This document shows positions 1 through 8,382 of a stretch of 64,000 bases of DNA, one piece after another. Position numbers and translations under genes: made by a program. Positions within the stretch are counted from its first letter, which is position 1. Every line of letters begins with the position of its first letter. The notes under the pieces were generated by a model. It did no database searches. It had not been told where the DNA came from and saw only the letters and a program-made list of their open reading frames with translations. Source of the stretch: Actinoplanes xinjiangensis. Lineage in GTDB: Bacteria; Actinomycetota; Actinomycetes; Mycobacteriales; Micromonosporaceae. The stretch is from positions 186,001-250,000 of the forward strand of contig NZ_QGGR01000003.1 in NCBI RefSeq assembly GCF_003148685.1, written 5' to 3'.

Positions 1-600
1 TTCGGCGAGGATGGCGTAGAGCTTGCGCTTCGTGTCGTTGAGCACCTCCAGCGCCTTCTGGCGCTGCTCCGGGGTGCCGCTGAATCCGACCTGCTTGAGG
101 GCGCCCATGATGCCGACCGCCGCGTCGCGGAAGTCCTGCACCTGGGACATGGTGTCGGCGCCGATCTGGGACCACGGCGGGTTCTGTGCGGCGGTCTCGG
201 CCTCGGGCCGGCCGTCCTCGGTGAGCCGGTAGCTCTTGCGGCCGCCCTCGGCGGTGACCTCGATGAGGCCCTCGTCCTCGAGCAGCTGCAGGGTCGGGTA
301 GACCGACCCGGGGCTGGGCCGCCAGACGCCGCCGGTGCGGGCGTCGAGCTCCTGGATCATCTCGTAGCCGTGCATCGGCCGCTCCACCAGTAGCGCGAGG
401 ATCGCCGGCCGAACATTCTGCCGGCCGCCGCGACCACCTCGCCGGCCGCCGGGGCGGCCGAACTCCGGCGGCGGGAAACCGGGTCCGCCCGGGCCGCCGG
501 GGCCGAAGGGAAATCCGGGCGGGAACCCGAACCCGCGCCGGCGGAACTCGCCGACCCACCCGTGTCCGCCGTGTCCGTGCTCTCCGTGCATGTGCCTCAT
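1..600 (-). CDS. PadR-family transcriptional regulator with His/Gly-rich N-terminus (3' end outside window)
   Basis: Reading from ATG at 600, the frame stays open for 200 codons to the window edge, so the C-terminus is missing. After a low-complexity head (residues 1-60), the segment RPAILALLVERPMHGYEMI and the following SPGSVYPTLQLLEDEGLI are the classic PadR winged helix. PadR proteins are usually repressors that respond to small molecules or stress. The head is odd: five histidines within residues 3-13 (HMHGEHGHGGH), then Phe/Gly/Pro repeats. The histidines could bind metal, but that is inference. It is divergent from the GNAT gene, and the gap contains a candidate operator. Confidence 0.85.
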   Translation of the reverse strand, partial: MRHMHGEHGHGGHGWVGEFRRRGFGFPPGFPFGPGGPGGPGFPPPEFGRPGGRRGGRGGRQNVRPAILALLVERPMHGYEMIQELDARTGGVWRPSPGSVYPTLQLLEDEGLIEVTAEGGRKSYRLTEDGRPEAETAAQNPPWSQIGADTMSQVQDFRDAAVGIMGALKQVGFSGTPEQRQKALEVLNDTKRKLYAILAE

Positions 601-616
601 GATCTTCTCCGTACTG

Positions 617-634
617 TCGTCGATAGTTAGACGA
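617..634. promoter_or_regulatory. Candidate operator in the padR-GNAT divergent gap
   Basis: TCGTC at 617-621 and GACGA at 630-634 form an inverted repeat around an 8-base AT-richer spacer, just upstream of the PadR start. The gap is the only AT-rich stretch nearby. PadR regulators often repress themselves through short inverted repeats close to their promoters, so autoregulation is plausible. The repeat is short and could be chance. Confidence 0.3.
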
Positions 635-714
635 TATGTCGGCAAAGTGTCGGCGACAAGGGTTTCTGGGTTCGCGGGGTTGCGACACGTGTCGACGGGC
701 CCCTATCTGGCAAT

Positions 715-1563
715 GTGGTACCTGTGTTGACGGTGCCCATTCGCCAGCTCGGTGAGCCCGAGCGTGCGGCCGTCGAGCGGATTCTCGACGCCGATCCCTA
801 CGCGGGTGCCCAGATCGCGGAGCGTGTGGCCACTCACGGGCTCAACTGGTGGCGCTCCGACGGGCGGATCTACGGCTACGAGCCGCGTCGCCAGATCGAG
901 TCGATCATCTGGTCCGGCGCACACCTGGTGCCGGTCGGCGCGACCCCGCCCGCGACCGCCGCGTTCGCCGATCTGCTCGGCGCCGAGCCGCGGATCTGCT
1001 CGTCGATCATCGGCCGCTCCGAGGCGGTGCTGGACCTGTGGGCGCGGCTCGGTGGCAACTGGGGGCCGGCCCGCGACGTGCGACCGCACCAGCCGCTGCT
1101 GGTGACCGACCGGGACCCGGCCGTCCGCCCGGACCCGGCGGTCCGGCTGGTCCGCTCCGGCGAGGTCGATCTGCTGTTCCCGGCCGCGGTGGCGATGTAC
1201 ACCGAGGAGGTCGGCGTCTCGCCGATGCAGGACGACGGTGGGCGCGGCTACCGGCGGCGGATCGCCGAGCTGGTGAAGGCGAAACGTGCGTACGCCCGGT
1301 TCGACGGCGACCTGGTGGTCTTCAAGGCCGAACTGGCGATCGTCACCCGGCGGACCACACAGGTCCAGGGCGTCTGGGTGCACCCCGACTACCGGGGCCG
1401 GGGTCTGGGCACCGCCGCGATGGCTGCCGTCGTGGCCGACGCCCTACGCCGGGTGGCTCCCAGCGTCAGCCTCTACGTCAACGACTACAACACCTCGGCC
1501 CGACGCGTGTACGCCAACTGCGGCTTCACCTCGGCCGGCAGCTTCGCCACCGTGCTCTTCTGA
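715..1563 (+). CDS. GNAT-family N-acetyltransferase (DUF4081-type N-terminal domain)
   Basis: The protein has up to 282 residues. The C-terminal half holds the acetyl-CoA loop (VWVHPDYRGRGLGTA, around residue 220) followed by the typical GNAT end, LYVNDYNTSARRVYANCGF. The N-terminal half resembles the DUF4081 domain that is fused to GNAT in actinobacteria. The substrate is unknown. A GNAT gene lies beside ispG in M. tuberculosis too (Rv2867c), so the position is conserved, although here it is convergent with ispG. The start is uncertain: GTG at 715 opens the frame, but GTG at 724 is equally possible and neither has a strong Shine-Dalgarno sequence. Confidence 0.85.
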   Translation: MVPVLTVPIRQLGEPERAAVERILDADPYAGAQIAERVATHGLNWWRSDGRIYGYEPRRQIESIIWSGAHLVPVGATPPATAAFADLLGAEPRICSSIIGRSEAVLDLWARLGGNWGPARDVRPHQPLLVTDRDPAVRPDPAVRLVRSGEVDLLFPAAVAMYTEEVGVSPMQDDGGRGYRRRIAELVKAKRAYARFDGDLVVFKAELAIVTRRTTQVQGVWVHPDYRGRGLGTAAMAAVVADALRRVAPSVSLYVNDYNTSARRVYANCGFTSAGSFATVLF

Positions 1564-1648
1564 GCCGGACGACACCGGAGTCGGATCTCGTCGGGGGCGG
1601 ACCTCCGCGGGAACGGGATTCTCCGGAACGGACGTCTGTGGAAACGGG

Positions 1649-1674
1649 CGAAGGGCCCCTCGCGGGGCCCTTCG
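1649..1674. terminator. Hairpin between convergent GNAT gene and ispG
   Basis: Eleven bases, CGAAGGGCCCC (1649-1659), pair perfectly with 1664-1674 around a 4-base loop. It lies in the gap between two convergent genes, so it can serve both strands. There is no long T tract, as is common in high-G+C actinobacteria. Confidence 0.75.
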
Positions 1675-1679
1675 TCGCT

Positions 1680-2852
1680 TCAGTGCACGGTTACGGTCGG
1701 GCCGGGGAGCAGCTCGCGCAGTTCGTCGGGGAGTTCGGCGCCCATCTCGTCGGCGAGGCGGAGTGCCTCCTCCACCAGCGTCTCCACGATGATCGACTCG
1801 GGCACCGTCTTGATGACCTTGCCCTTGACGAAGATCTGGCCCTTGCCGTTACCGGAGGCCACCCCGAGGTCGGCCTCACGGGCCTCGCCGGGCCCGTTGA
1901 CGACGCAGCCCATGACGGCCACCCGCAGCGGCACCGGGAAACCCTCGAGGGCCGCGGTGACCTGCTCGGCGAGGGTGTAGACGTCGACCTGGGCGCGACC
2001 ACAGGACGGGCAGGAGACGATCTCCAGGCCGCGCTCGCGCAGGCCCAGCGACTCCAGGATCTGGTTGCCGACCTTGATCTCCTCGACCGGCGGGGCGGAC
2101 AGCGACACCCGGATGGTGTCCCCGATGCCCTCGGCGAGCAGCGCACCGAACGCCACCGCGCTCTTGATCGTGCCCTGGAACGCCGGCCCGGCCTCGGTCA
2201 CCCCGAGGTGCAGCGGGTAGTCGCACTGCTGGGCGAGCTGCCGGTACGCCCGGATCATCACGACCGGGTCGTTGTGCTTGACCGAGATCTTGATGTCGCG
2301 GAAGCCGTGCTCCTCGAAGAGCGAGCACTCCCAGAGCGCCGACTCGACGAGCGCCTCGGCGGTGGCCTTGCCGTACTTCTCCAGCAGCCGCTTGTCGAGC
2401 GAGCCGGCGTTGACGCCGATCCGGATCGGGATGCCGGCGTCGGAGGCCGCCCTGGCGATCTCCTTCACCTTGTCGTCGAACTGGCGGATGTTGCCCGGGT
2501 TGACCCGGACCGCGGCACAGCCGGCGTCGATCGCGGCGAACACGTACTTCGGCTGGAAGTGGATGTCGGCGATCACCGGGAGCTGCGACTTCTTGGCGAT
2601 CGCGGGCAGCGCCTCGACGTCGTCCTGGGACGGGACGGCGACCCGGACGATCTGGCAGCCGGACGCGGTCAGCTCGGCGATCTGCTGAAGGGTCGAGTTG
2701 ACGTCCGAGGTGAGGGTGGTCGTCATCGACTGGACGCTGACCGGGGCGCCGCCACCGACCAGCACACCCCCGACGTTGATCTGGCGGCTCTGCCGGCGCG
2801 GAGCCAGGGGCGGTGGGGGTACCGCAGGCATTCCGAGACTGATCGCGGTCAT
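1680..2852 (-). CDS. ispG: (E)-4-hydroxy-3-methylbut-2-enyl-diphosphate synthase (flavodoxin/ferredoxin)
   Basis: This 390-residue protein is full length for bacterial IspG (GcpE). It reductively converts MEcPP to HMBPP in the MEP isoprenoid pathway in the cytosol. The N-terminal TIM-barrel part is seen in [20 protein letters not shown]. The C-terminal part has the [4Fe-4S] cysteines in [11 protein letters not shown] and in [12 protein letters not shown]. It is the last gene of the dxr-rseP-ispG cluster, 55 bases after rseP, so two MEP-pathway genes sit around a site-2 protease, as in mycobacteria. ATG at 2852 is the natural start. Confidence 0.97.
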   Translation of the reverse strand: MTAISLGMPAVPPPPLAPRRQSRQINVGGVLVGGGAPVSVQSMTTTLTSDVNSTLQQIAELTASGCQIVRVAVPSQDDVEALPAIAKKSQLPVIADIHFQPKYVFAAIDAGCAAVRVNPGNIRQFDDKVKEIARAASDAGIPIRIGVNAGSLDKRLLEKYGKATAEALVESALWECSLFEEHGFRDIKISVKHNDPVVMIRAYRQLAQQCDYPLHLGVTEAGPAFQGTIKSAVAFGALLAEGIGDTIRVSLSAPPVEEIKVGNQILESLGLRERGLEIVSCPSCGRAQVDVYTLAEQVTAALEGFPVPLRVAVMGCVVNGPGEAREADLGVASGNGKGQIFVKGKVIKTVPESIIVETLVEEALRLADEMGAELPDELRELLPGPTVTVH

Positions 2853-2907
2853 TGGGGGTTGCTCCCGGCCTTCCGTGTCGCGTGGATGAGGTGAGCTCGC
2901 ACGGAAC

Positions 2908-4167
2908 TCACGGGAAGATGGTAATGGGGTTGATGATGTCAGCGGTCGCCGTCAACAGGGTGAACGCACCACCGATCAGGATGACCGCGTACGTCAACGG
3001 CATGAGCTTGTAGTAGTCCACCCGGCCCGGATCGGGCCGCCGGAGCAGGCGGTACAGCCGGGAGCGCAACGCCTCGAACCAGGCGATGGCGATGTGACCG
3101 CCGTCGACCGGGAGCAGTGGCAGCAGGTTGAACAGGCCGATGAACACGTTCAGCGAGATGAAGACGCCCCAGAAGACCTCGGGCACGCCCCGCTCCAGGG
3201 CCTCGCCGCCGATCCGGCTGGCGCCGATGACACTGATCGGGGTGTCCGGGTCACGCTCGTCGCCGGTGATCGAGTTCCACAGGGCGGGGATCTTCTCCGG
3301 GATGCGCGCCATGGCCCGCATCGAGTTCTCGACGAGGAACCAGTTGTACTCACCGGAGGCCGGGATCGCGCTGAGGCCGTTGTAGTGGATGACGGCCGGC
3401 TGGTCGGTGGTCCGGCTGATCCCGGCCACGGCGACCGTGGTGATCGGACCGGACGGGTCATCGATCGGGCGCCGTTCGGCGGAGATCAGGCTGATGGTCG
3501 CCTGGGCCGTCTGACCGTCACGCGTGTATTCGAAGACGGTCGGCCCGGTCGGCGCCGCCCGAATGGCGTCGGTGAGCTGCCCGTAGTTGGCGACCGGGGT
3601 GGCGCCGACCTTGGTGATCACGTCACCGGTCTTGAGGCCCGCGGCGGCGGCGGGGCCGGAGGCGGCGCTGCCCACACCGGGCTTGCACTCGGTGGCGGTG
3701 TCGGTCAGGGAGGTCAGGAGACAGTCGGCCACCCGGACCATGGCGGGTGCGGCCCGCTCCTCCGCGGCGGTCCGCGGAAGATCCATGTTCGGCAGGCCGA
3801 TCGCCCACGCCATCACCCAGGCGCCGACCAGCGCGAGCATGAAGTGCGTGATCGAGCCGGCGGCCATCACGACGGTCCGCTTCCAGACCGGGAACCGCCA
3901 CATGGCGCGGTGCTGGTCCTCCGGGGCGACGTCGTCGTCCTGCGGCGTCATACCGACGATCTTGCAGAAGCCGCCGAGCGGGATGAGCTTCAACCCATAC
4001 TCGGTCTCACCCCGGTGGAACGAGAAGATGGTCGGACCGAAACCGACGAAGTACTTCGTGACCTTCATCCCGAAGCGCTTGCCGGTGACCATGTGTCCCA
4101 GCTCGTGCAGGCTCACCGAGATCAAAATGGTCAGCGCGAAGGCTGCGCACCCCAACCAGAACAGCAT
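2908..4167 (-). CDS. rseP: Site-2 intramembrane metalloprotease, M50 family (RseP/Rip1-like)
   Basis: The protein has 419 residues. The zinc motif HELGH occurs at residues 21-25 inside the first membrane helix. A PDZ domain follows at about residues 160-240 ([16 protein letters not shown]). The third zinc ligand is in the C-terminal helix motif [12 protein letters not shown]. The family cleaves transmembrane anti-sigma factors and other membrane proteins; the mycobacterial counterpart Rip1 sits in the same dxr-rip-gcpE order. Its ATG overlaps the dxr stop by one base (ATGA), which indicates translational coupling. Confidence 0.95.
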   Translation of the reverse strand: MLFWLGCAAFALTILISVSLHELGHMVTGKRFGMKVTKYFVGFGPTIFSFHRGETEYGLKLIPLGGFCKIVGMTPQDDDVAPEDQHRAMWRFPVWKRTVVMAAGSITHFMLALVGAWVMAWAIGLPNMDLPRTAAEERAAPAMVRVADCLLTSLTDTATECKPGVGSAASGPAAAAGLKTGDVITKVGATPVANYGQLTDAIRAAPTGPTVFEYTRDGQTAQATISLISAERRPIDDPSGPITTVAVAGISRTTDQPAVIHYNGLSAIPASGEYNWFLVENSMRAMARIPEKIPALWNSITGDERDPDTPISVIGASRIGGEALERGVPEVFWGVFISLNVFIGLFNLLPLLPVDGGHIAIAWFEALRSRLYRLLRRPDPGRVDYYKLMPLTYAVILIGGAFTLLTATADIINPITIFP

Positions 4168-5375
4168 CAGGCTCCTTCAGCCACAGTCTCGATGGTCCGC
4201 TGCGCCTGGGCACGCGCCCATGCTTCCGCGGCAAGCACGTCTTCGACGGTACCCGGCTCCGCGAAATCCGGGGCCGCCGCCAGCACCTGTTCCAGCGTGT
4301 CGACGATGCCCAGGAACGGTAGCCGACCGGAGACGAAAGCGGCCACACACTCCTCGTTGGCGGCGTTGTAGACGGCCGGCAGGCAACGCCCCGCCCGGCC
4401 CGCCTGTTTCGCCAGCTCGACCGCGGGAAACGCCTCGTGGTCCAGGGGCCGCAGCTCCCAGTTGTGCGCGCTCGTCCAGTCCACCGCGGCGGCCGCCGAC
4501 GGCACCCGCTCCGGCCAGGCGAGCGCGAGCGCGATCGGCAGCCGCATGTCCGGCGGGCTGGCCTGGGCGAGGGTCGACCCGTCGGTGAACTCGACCAGCG
4601 AGTGCAGCACCGACTGCGGGTGCACCATCACCTCGATGTCGTCGTACGGCACGCCGAACAGCTCATGGGCCTCGATCACCTCGAGCGCCTTGTTCACCAT
4701 GGTGGCCGAATTGATCGTGACGACCGGCCCCATGTCCCAGGTCGGGTGCTTGAGCGCCTCCTCGGGTGTGACGTTCGTCAGCTCCTCGCGCCGCCGGCCG
4801 CGGAACGCCCCGCCGCTCGCCGTGAGCACCAGCCGCCGCACCTCGGCCGCGGTGCCGCCGCGCAGGCACTGGGCCAGCGCCGAGTGCTCGGAGTCGACCG
4901 GGACGATCTGCCCCTCCTTGGCGATCCGCCGGACCAGCGAGCCACCGGCGACCAGGGACTCCTTGTTGGCCAGCGCGAGGATCCGGCCAGACTCCAGAGC
5001 GGCCAGGGTGGGGGCCAGGCCGAGACTGCCGACCACACCGTTGAGGACCACGTCACAGGGCCACCGGGCCAGCTCGGTCATCGCATCCGGCCCGGCCACG
5101 ATCTTGGGGAGTTTGAAGTCGCCGGTCGCCCAGCCGCGTTTCTGGGCCTCGGCGTAGAAGGCGAGCTGGAGGTCCTGGGTGACCGAGGCGCGGGCCACCC
5201 CGACCACCTCGACGCCCAGTTCGAGGGCCTGGGCGGCGAGCAGCGCGACGTTACCGCCGCCCGCGCCGAGGGCCACCACCCGGAACCGGTCCGGGTTGCG
5301 CCGGACGATGTCGATGGCCTGGGTGCCGATGGACCCGGTGGAGCCGAGCAGTACGAGGTCTCGCATACCGCCCAT
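4167..5375 (-). CDS. dxr: 1-deoxy-D-xylulose-5-phosphate reductoisomerase
   Basis: This 402-residue enzyme converts DXP to MEP with NADPH and a divalent metal, the first committed step of the MEP pathway. The NADPH fold is [20 protein letters not shown] at the N-terminus. Substrate and metal residues lie in [23 protein letters not shown] and [23 protein letters not shown] at 5375 or the ATG three codons later could be the start. It leads the coupled dxr-rseP-ispG unit. Confidence 0.97.
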   Translation of the reverse strand: MGGMRDLVLLGSTGSIGTQAIDIVRRNPDRFRVVALGAGGGNVALLAAQALELGVEVVGVARASVTQDLQLAFYAEAQKRGWATGDFKLPKIVAGPDAMTELARWPCDVVLNGVVGSLGLAPTLAALESGRILALANKESLVAGGSLVRRIAKEGQIVPVDSEHSALAQCLRGGTAAEVRRLVLTASGGAFRGRRREELTNVTPEEALKHPTWDMGPVVTINSATMVNKALEVIEAHELFGVPYDDIEVMVHPQSVLHSLVEFTDGSTLAQASPPDMRLPIALALAWPERVPSAAAAVDWTSAHNWELRPLDHEAFPAVELAKQAGRAGRCLPAVYNAANEECVAAFVSGRLPFLGIVDTLEQVLAAAPDFAEPGTVEDVLAAEAWARAQAQRTIETVAEGA

Positions 5376-5456
5376 TCTCGCGGACGGCCCCGGAGGCCCC
5401 TACGTGCGCCCGTGGGAAAGCCGACGGTCCGCCGGCCGCCGGAGAGCGGGCCCGCG

Positions 5457-5939
5457 TCAGGACCGGACGTGCGCCCGCATGAACGCGATGACTTCGGCGG
5501 CCGTCTCCGGCGGCAGCGCGACGGTCGGGACGGCGTAGAAGCCGCTCTGCCCGGTCCGGGCGATGAGCAGCCCCGGCGCCTCGTCGAGCCGGTCCACGGC
5601 CGCCCAGCGGATGAAGTACTCGGTCAGGTCGGTGGTCATCCGGACGCCCTGGTCGTCGATCCGGTACTCGGTGGGACGACTGAGCAGTCCCTGCATCCTG
5701 CCGACCACGGTCCGGACCGTCAGCTCCGGCACCAGCAGGATGCAGGCCAGCCCGAAAAGTACGGTGACGATCCGGAAGACGAGTTCGTCGTCCAGCGAGA
5801 ACACCAGCCCGAACACGATCAGGAGCGCACCGGCCAGCCGGAAGAACCGGGCCTGTCCCCGCATGAACCGCCGGATCGAGACGACGAGTTGCGCGCGGGT
5901 CGGGTGCGCGGAGAACGAGAAGGCGATGTCGGTGTCCAC
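5457..5939 (-). CDS. YcxB-like membrane protein, function unknown
   Basis: A 160-residue protein with a short N-terminal domain and two adjacent membrane helices (FRLAGALLIVFGLVF and VFRIVTVLFGLACILLV). A C-terminal cytosolic part has the YcxB-type pattern: strands, a Trp-containing segment (EYFIRWAAVDRLDEAP), then a phenylalanine-rich end. YcxB-like proteins have no established function. It is divergent from the YihY gene, with starts about 50 bases apart, so the two promoters must overlap. Confidence 0.7.
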   Translation of the reverse strand: MDTDIAFSFSAHPTRAQLVVSIRRFMRGQARFFRLAGALLIVFGLVFSLDDELVFRIVTVLFGLACILLVPELTVRTVVGRMQGLLSRPTEYRIDDQGVRMTTDLTEYFIRWAAVDRLDEAPGLLIARTGQSGFYAVPTVALPPETAAEVIAFMRAHVRS

Positions 5940-5989
5940 GAATGCGAGATCATAGTGATCCCCGGCATCGATCGGGGTACCTGTCAGGC

Positions 5990-6817
5990 GTGCACAAGGT
6001 GATCACGGCCCTCATGCGGCCGCTGCGTGGCAAGGACGTCGCGCTGCACGCCGCGGCGATCACCTTCTACAGCGGCATCGCGGTGGTGCCGGTGGCGCTG
6101 CTGGCGATCTGGCTGACCGGGCTGCTGGTGGGCGCCGAGCGCGTACGCGAGCTGACCGGAAGGACGCTGGCCTCGCTGCCGGACGAGATCGGCGCGCCCG
6201 GCGCGCTCGCCGCCCTGATCGACGCCGGGCTGGCGCTGACGCCGATGTTCGCGCTGGCCAGTCTGCTGCCGGCGACCCTGTACGGCGAGGGCCTGCGCCG
6301 GGCGTTCGCCTCGATCGCGCGCCCCGGCGAGAAGCTGGTCGGCTGGCGCGGCCGGCTGCTCTGGCTGCCGCTGCTGGCCGCCGCCCCGGCCCTGCTGCTG
6401 TCGCTGCTGCTGGCGCTGCCGACCACGAGCAGCCTGTGGGTACGCGGCGGCTGGTGGTCGGTGCTGGCCGTGGTGCTGTCGTTCCTGGCGATCTGGTTGC
6501 TGCTCACCCCGGTGGTGATCTGGGTGTTCCGCTATGTCGCCCCGGGGCGCCCACCGTGGCTCACCACCGTGCTGATCGGCTCGTTCACCGCCGCGAACCT
6601 GTCCGGTTTCCTGCACGGGTTCGTGCTGTTCACGTCGTTGCCACTGGACCTGGGGGTGCCGTTCGGCGGGCTCACCGAGGTGGGGGCGGTGGTGGCGATC
6701 GGGCTGTGGCTCTACCTCTTCCACGTGGTCCTGCTCACCGGTTTCGCGGCTACCCGGGCCGTCGGGCCGCGATTCTCGGATGATTCGACGAGGTCACCGA
6801 GCGCGATCACAAGATAG
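5990..6817 (+). CDS. YihY/BrkB-family polytopic membrane protein
   Basis: A 275-residue protein with about six hydrophobic helices. The early motif ALHAAAITFYSGIAVVP is the family hallmark (residues AxxxTFY), and later helices include LSFLAIWLLLTPVVIWVFRY. The family was once annotated as ribonuclease BN in error and its true role is unknown. GTG at 5990 matches where family members begin; an ATG 16 codons upstream also keeps the frame open but would overlap the promoter of the divergent neighbour. It is followed closely by the FAD oxidoreductase gene. Confidence 0.85.
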   Translation: MHKVITALMRPLRGKDVALHAAAITFYSGIAVVPVALLAIWLTGLLVGAERVRELTGRTLASLPDEIGAPGALAALIDAGLALTPMFALASLLPATLYGEGLRRAFASIARPGEKLVGWRGRLLWLPLLAAAPALLLSLLLALPTTSSLWVRGGWWSVLAVVLSFLAIWLLLTPVVIWVFRYVAPGRPPWLTTVLIGSFTAANLSGFLHGFVLFTSLPLDLGVPFGGLTEVGAVVAIGLWLYLFHVVLLTGFAATRAVGPRFSDDSTRSPSAITR

Positions 6818-6828
6818 CCTCGCGAACC

Positions 6829-8382
6829 ATGACCCCCATTCCGGACCGTGCCGACGTGGTGATCATCGGGGCCGGTCACAACGCTCTGGTCTCCGCGATC
6901 CTGCTCGCCCGCGCCGGGCTCGACGTCGTCGTGCTCGAGGCCGCGGGTGTGATCGGCGGCGCCACCCGCACCGAACACCCCTTCCCCAAGGTGCCCGGCC
7001 TCGGCCAGTCCACCGGCTCCTACCTGCTCGGGCTGATGCCGCCGGAGCTGCTGCGGACCCTCGACGTGGACATCCCCGTGCTGCGGCGCGACCCGCACTA
7101 CTTCCTGCCCGGGGTCGGCGCCGGTTCGCCGTACCTCCTGTTCGGCAGTGACGGCAAGGCCAACCGGGCGCAGCTCAGCGACCGGGACGCGGCCGCCGAC
7201 GAGGCGCTGGCCGTGGAGATCGGCGCGATCCGCGCCGATCTCGCGCCGGCCTGGCTGGAGGAGCCGACGCCGGTCGAGGAGATCGCCGACCGGCACATCC
7301 GGCCGCAGCTGCAGAGCACCTTCCTCGATCTGGTACGCGGTTCGGTCGCCGGCTACCTGGGCCGGTTCGGCTTCGCCAGTGAGCTGCTCGTCGCGATGTA
7401 CGCGGTCACCGACGGCCTGTCCGGGCTCAACGCGGGACCCGACGATCCGGGGACCGGGCACAACTTCCTGGTGCACAACATGTGCCGGCTGCCCGGTTCG
7501 GACGGGACCTGGCTGATCGCCGAGGGCGGCATGGGCACCGTGTCGCGGACCTTCGCCGACGCGGCCCGCGCCGCCGGGGCACGGATCTTCACGGATGCCC
7601 GGGTGACCTCGGTGACCGTCGACGGCGGGGCGGCCAGTGGGGTCGTGCTGGCGGACGGGCGGGCGGTCGACGCCCGGGTCATCCTCGGCGGCTGTGACCC
7701 GTACCAATTGATGGATCTCGTCCCGGATGGTGCTCTGCCCGCCGCGCTGACCGAGCGGATGGCCGCCGTCAAGCGCCCCGGCAGCACCCTCAAAGTCAAC
7801 CTCGCGCTGCGGGACCTGCCGGTCTTCGACTGCCTGCCGCCCGGCGCGCCGTCGCCGTTCGGCTCGACCATCCACCTGCTGCCCGGCAGCGGCTCGCCGA
7901 TGGCCAATCTGCGCGGCATGTGGGCGGACGTGCAGGCCGGGATCCTTCCGGCCGAGCCGACCATCGAGTGGTATCTGCACACCACCGTCGACCCGTCGCT
8001 GCGCGACGAGGCCGGACACCATTCCTCGGCGTTGTTCGTGCAGTCGGTGCCGTTCGAGCTGGCCGGCACGTCGTGGGACGAAGAGCTTCCGGGGTACGTC
8101 GACCGGCTGCTCGCCATCTGCGACAGGTATGCGCCCGGCACCTCGGACCTGGTCGCCGACGTGTTCCCGCTCACTCCGCCGGGGATCGAGCGGCATTTCG
8201 GGATCACCGGCGGGCACATCCACCACGTCGACAACACGGTCGCGTTCGACAAGCGGATGCCCTACGCCACCGGGCTGGACGGTCTCTACCACGGCTCGGC
8301 CGGGGCGCACCCGGCCGGCAGCGTGATCGGCGCGGCGGGCCACAACGCGGCCCGCCGCATCCTCAAGGATCTCGCCGTCTAA
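6829..8382 (+). CDS. Phytoene-desaturase-like FAD-dependent oxidoreductase (PYROXD2-like)
   Basis: A 517-residue protein with the dinucleotide-binding start DVVIIGAGHNALVSAILLAR and the matching C-terminal FAD contact (GLYHGSAGAHPAGSVIGAAG). This architecture belongs to the phytoene dehydrogenase/carotenoid isomerase superfamily. No phytoene synthase or other carotenoid gene is in the window, so it is more likely one of the generic NAD(P)/FAD oxidoreductases than a carotenoid enzyme. Its stop overlaps the stop of the convergent Rieske protein by four bases, leaving no room for a terminator. Confidence 0.8.
   Translation: MTPIPDRADVVIIGAGHNALVSAILLARAGLDVVVLEAAGVIGGATRTEHPFPKVPGLGQSTGSYLLGLMPPELLRTLDVDIPVLRRDPHYFLPGVGAGSPYLLFGSDGKANRAQLSDRDAAADEALAVEIGAIRADLAPAWLEEPTPVEEIADRHIRPQLQSTFLDLVRGSVAGYLGRFGFASELLVAMYAVTDGLSGLNAGPDDPGTGHNFLVHNMCRLPGSDGTWLIAEGGMGTVSRTFADAARAAGARIFTDARVTSVTVDGGAASGVVLADGRAVDARVILGGCDPYQLMDLVPDGALPAALTERMAAVKRPGSTLKVNLALRDLPVFDCLPPGAPSPFGSTIHLLPGSGSPMANLRGMWADVQAGILPAEPTIEWYLHTTVDPSLRDEAGHHSSALFVQSVPFELAGTSWDEELPGYVDRLLAICDRYAPGTSDLVADVFPLTPPGIERHFGITGGHIHHVDNTVAFDKRMPYATGLDGLYHGSAGAHPAGSVIGAAGHNAARRILKDLAV

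Noticed and set aside
849-2894. Long plus-strand open frame of 681 codons opposite ispG
   Set aside because: It is antisense to a complete ispG and overlaps the GNAT gene; Arg/Gly/Asp-rich with no domain, a by-product of high G+C.
6829-8382. Carotenoid biosynthesis locus
   Set aside because: The single oxidoreductase has no crtB, crtE or crtY partners, and this superfamily has many other roles.
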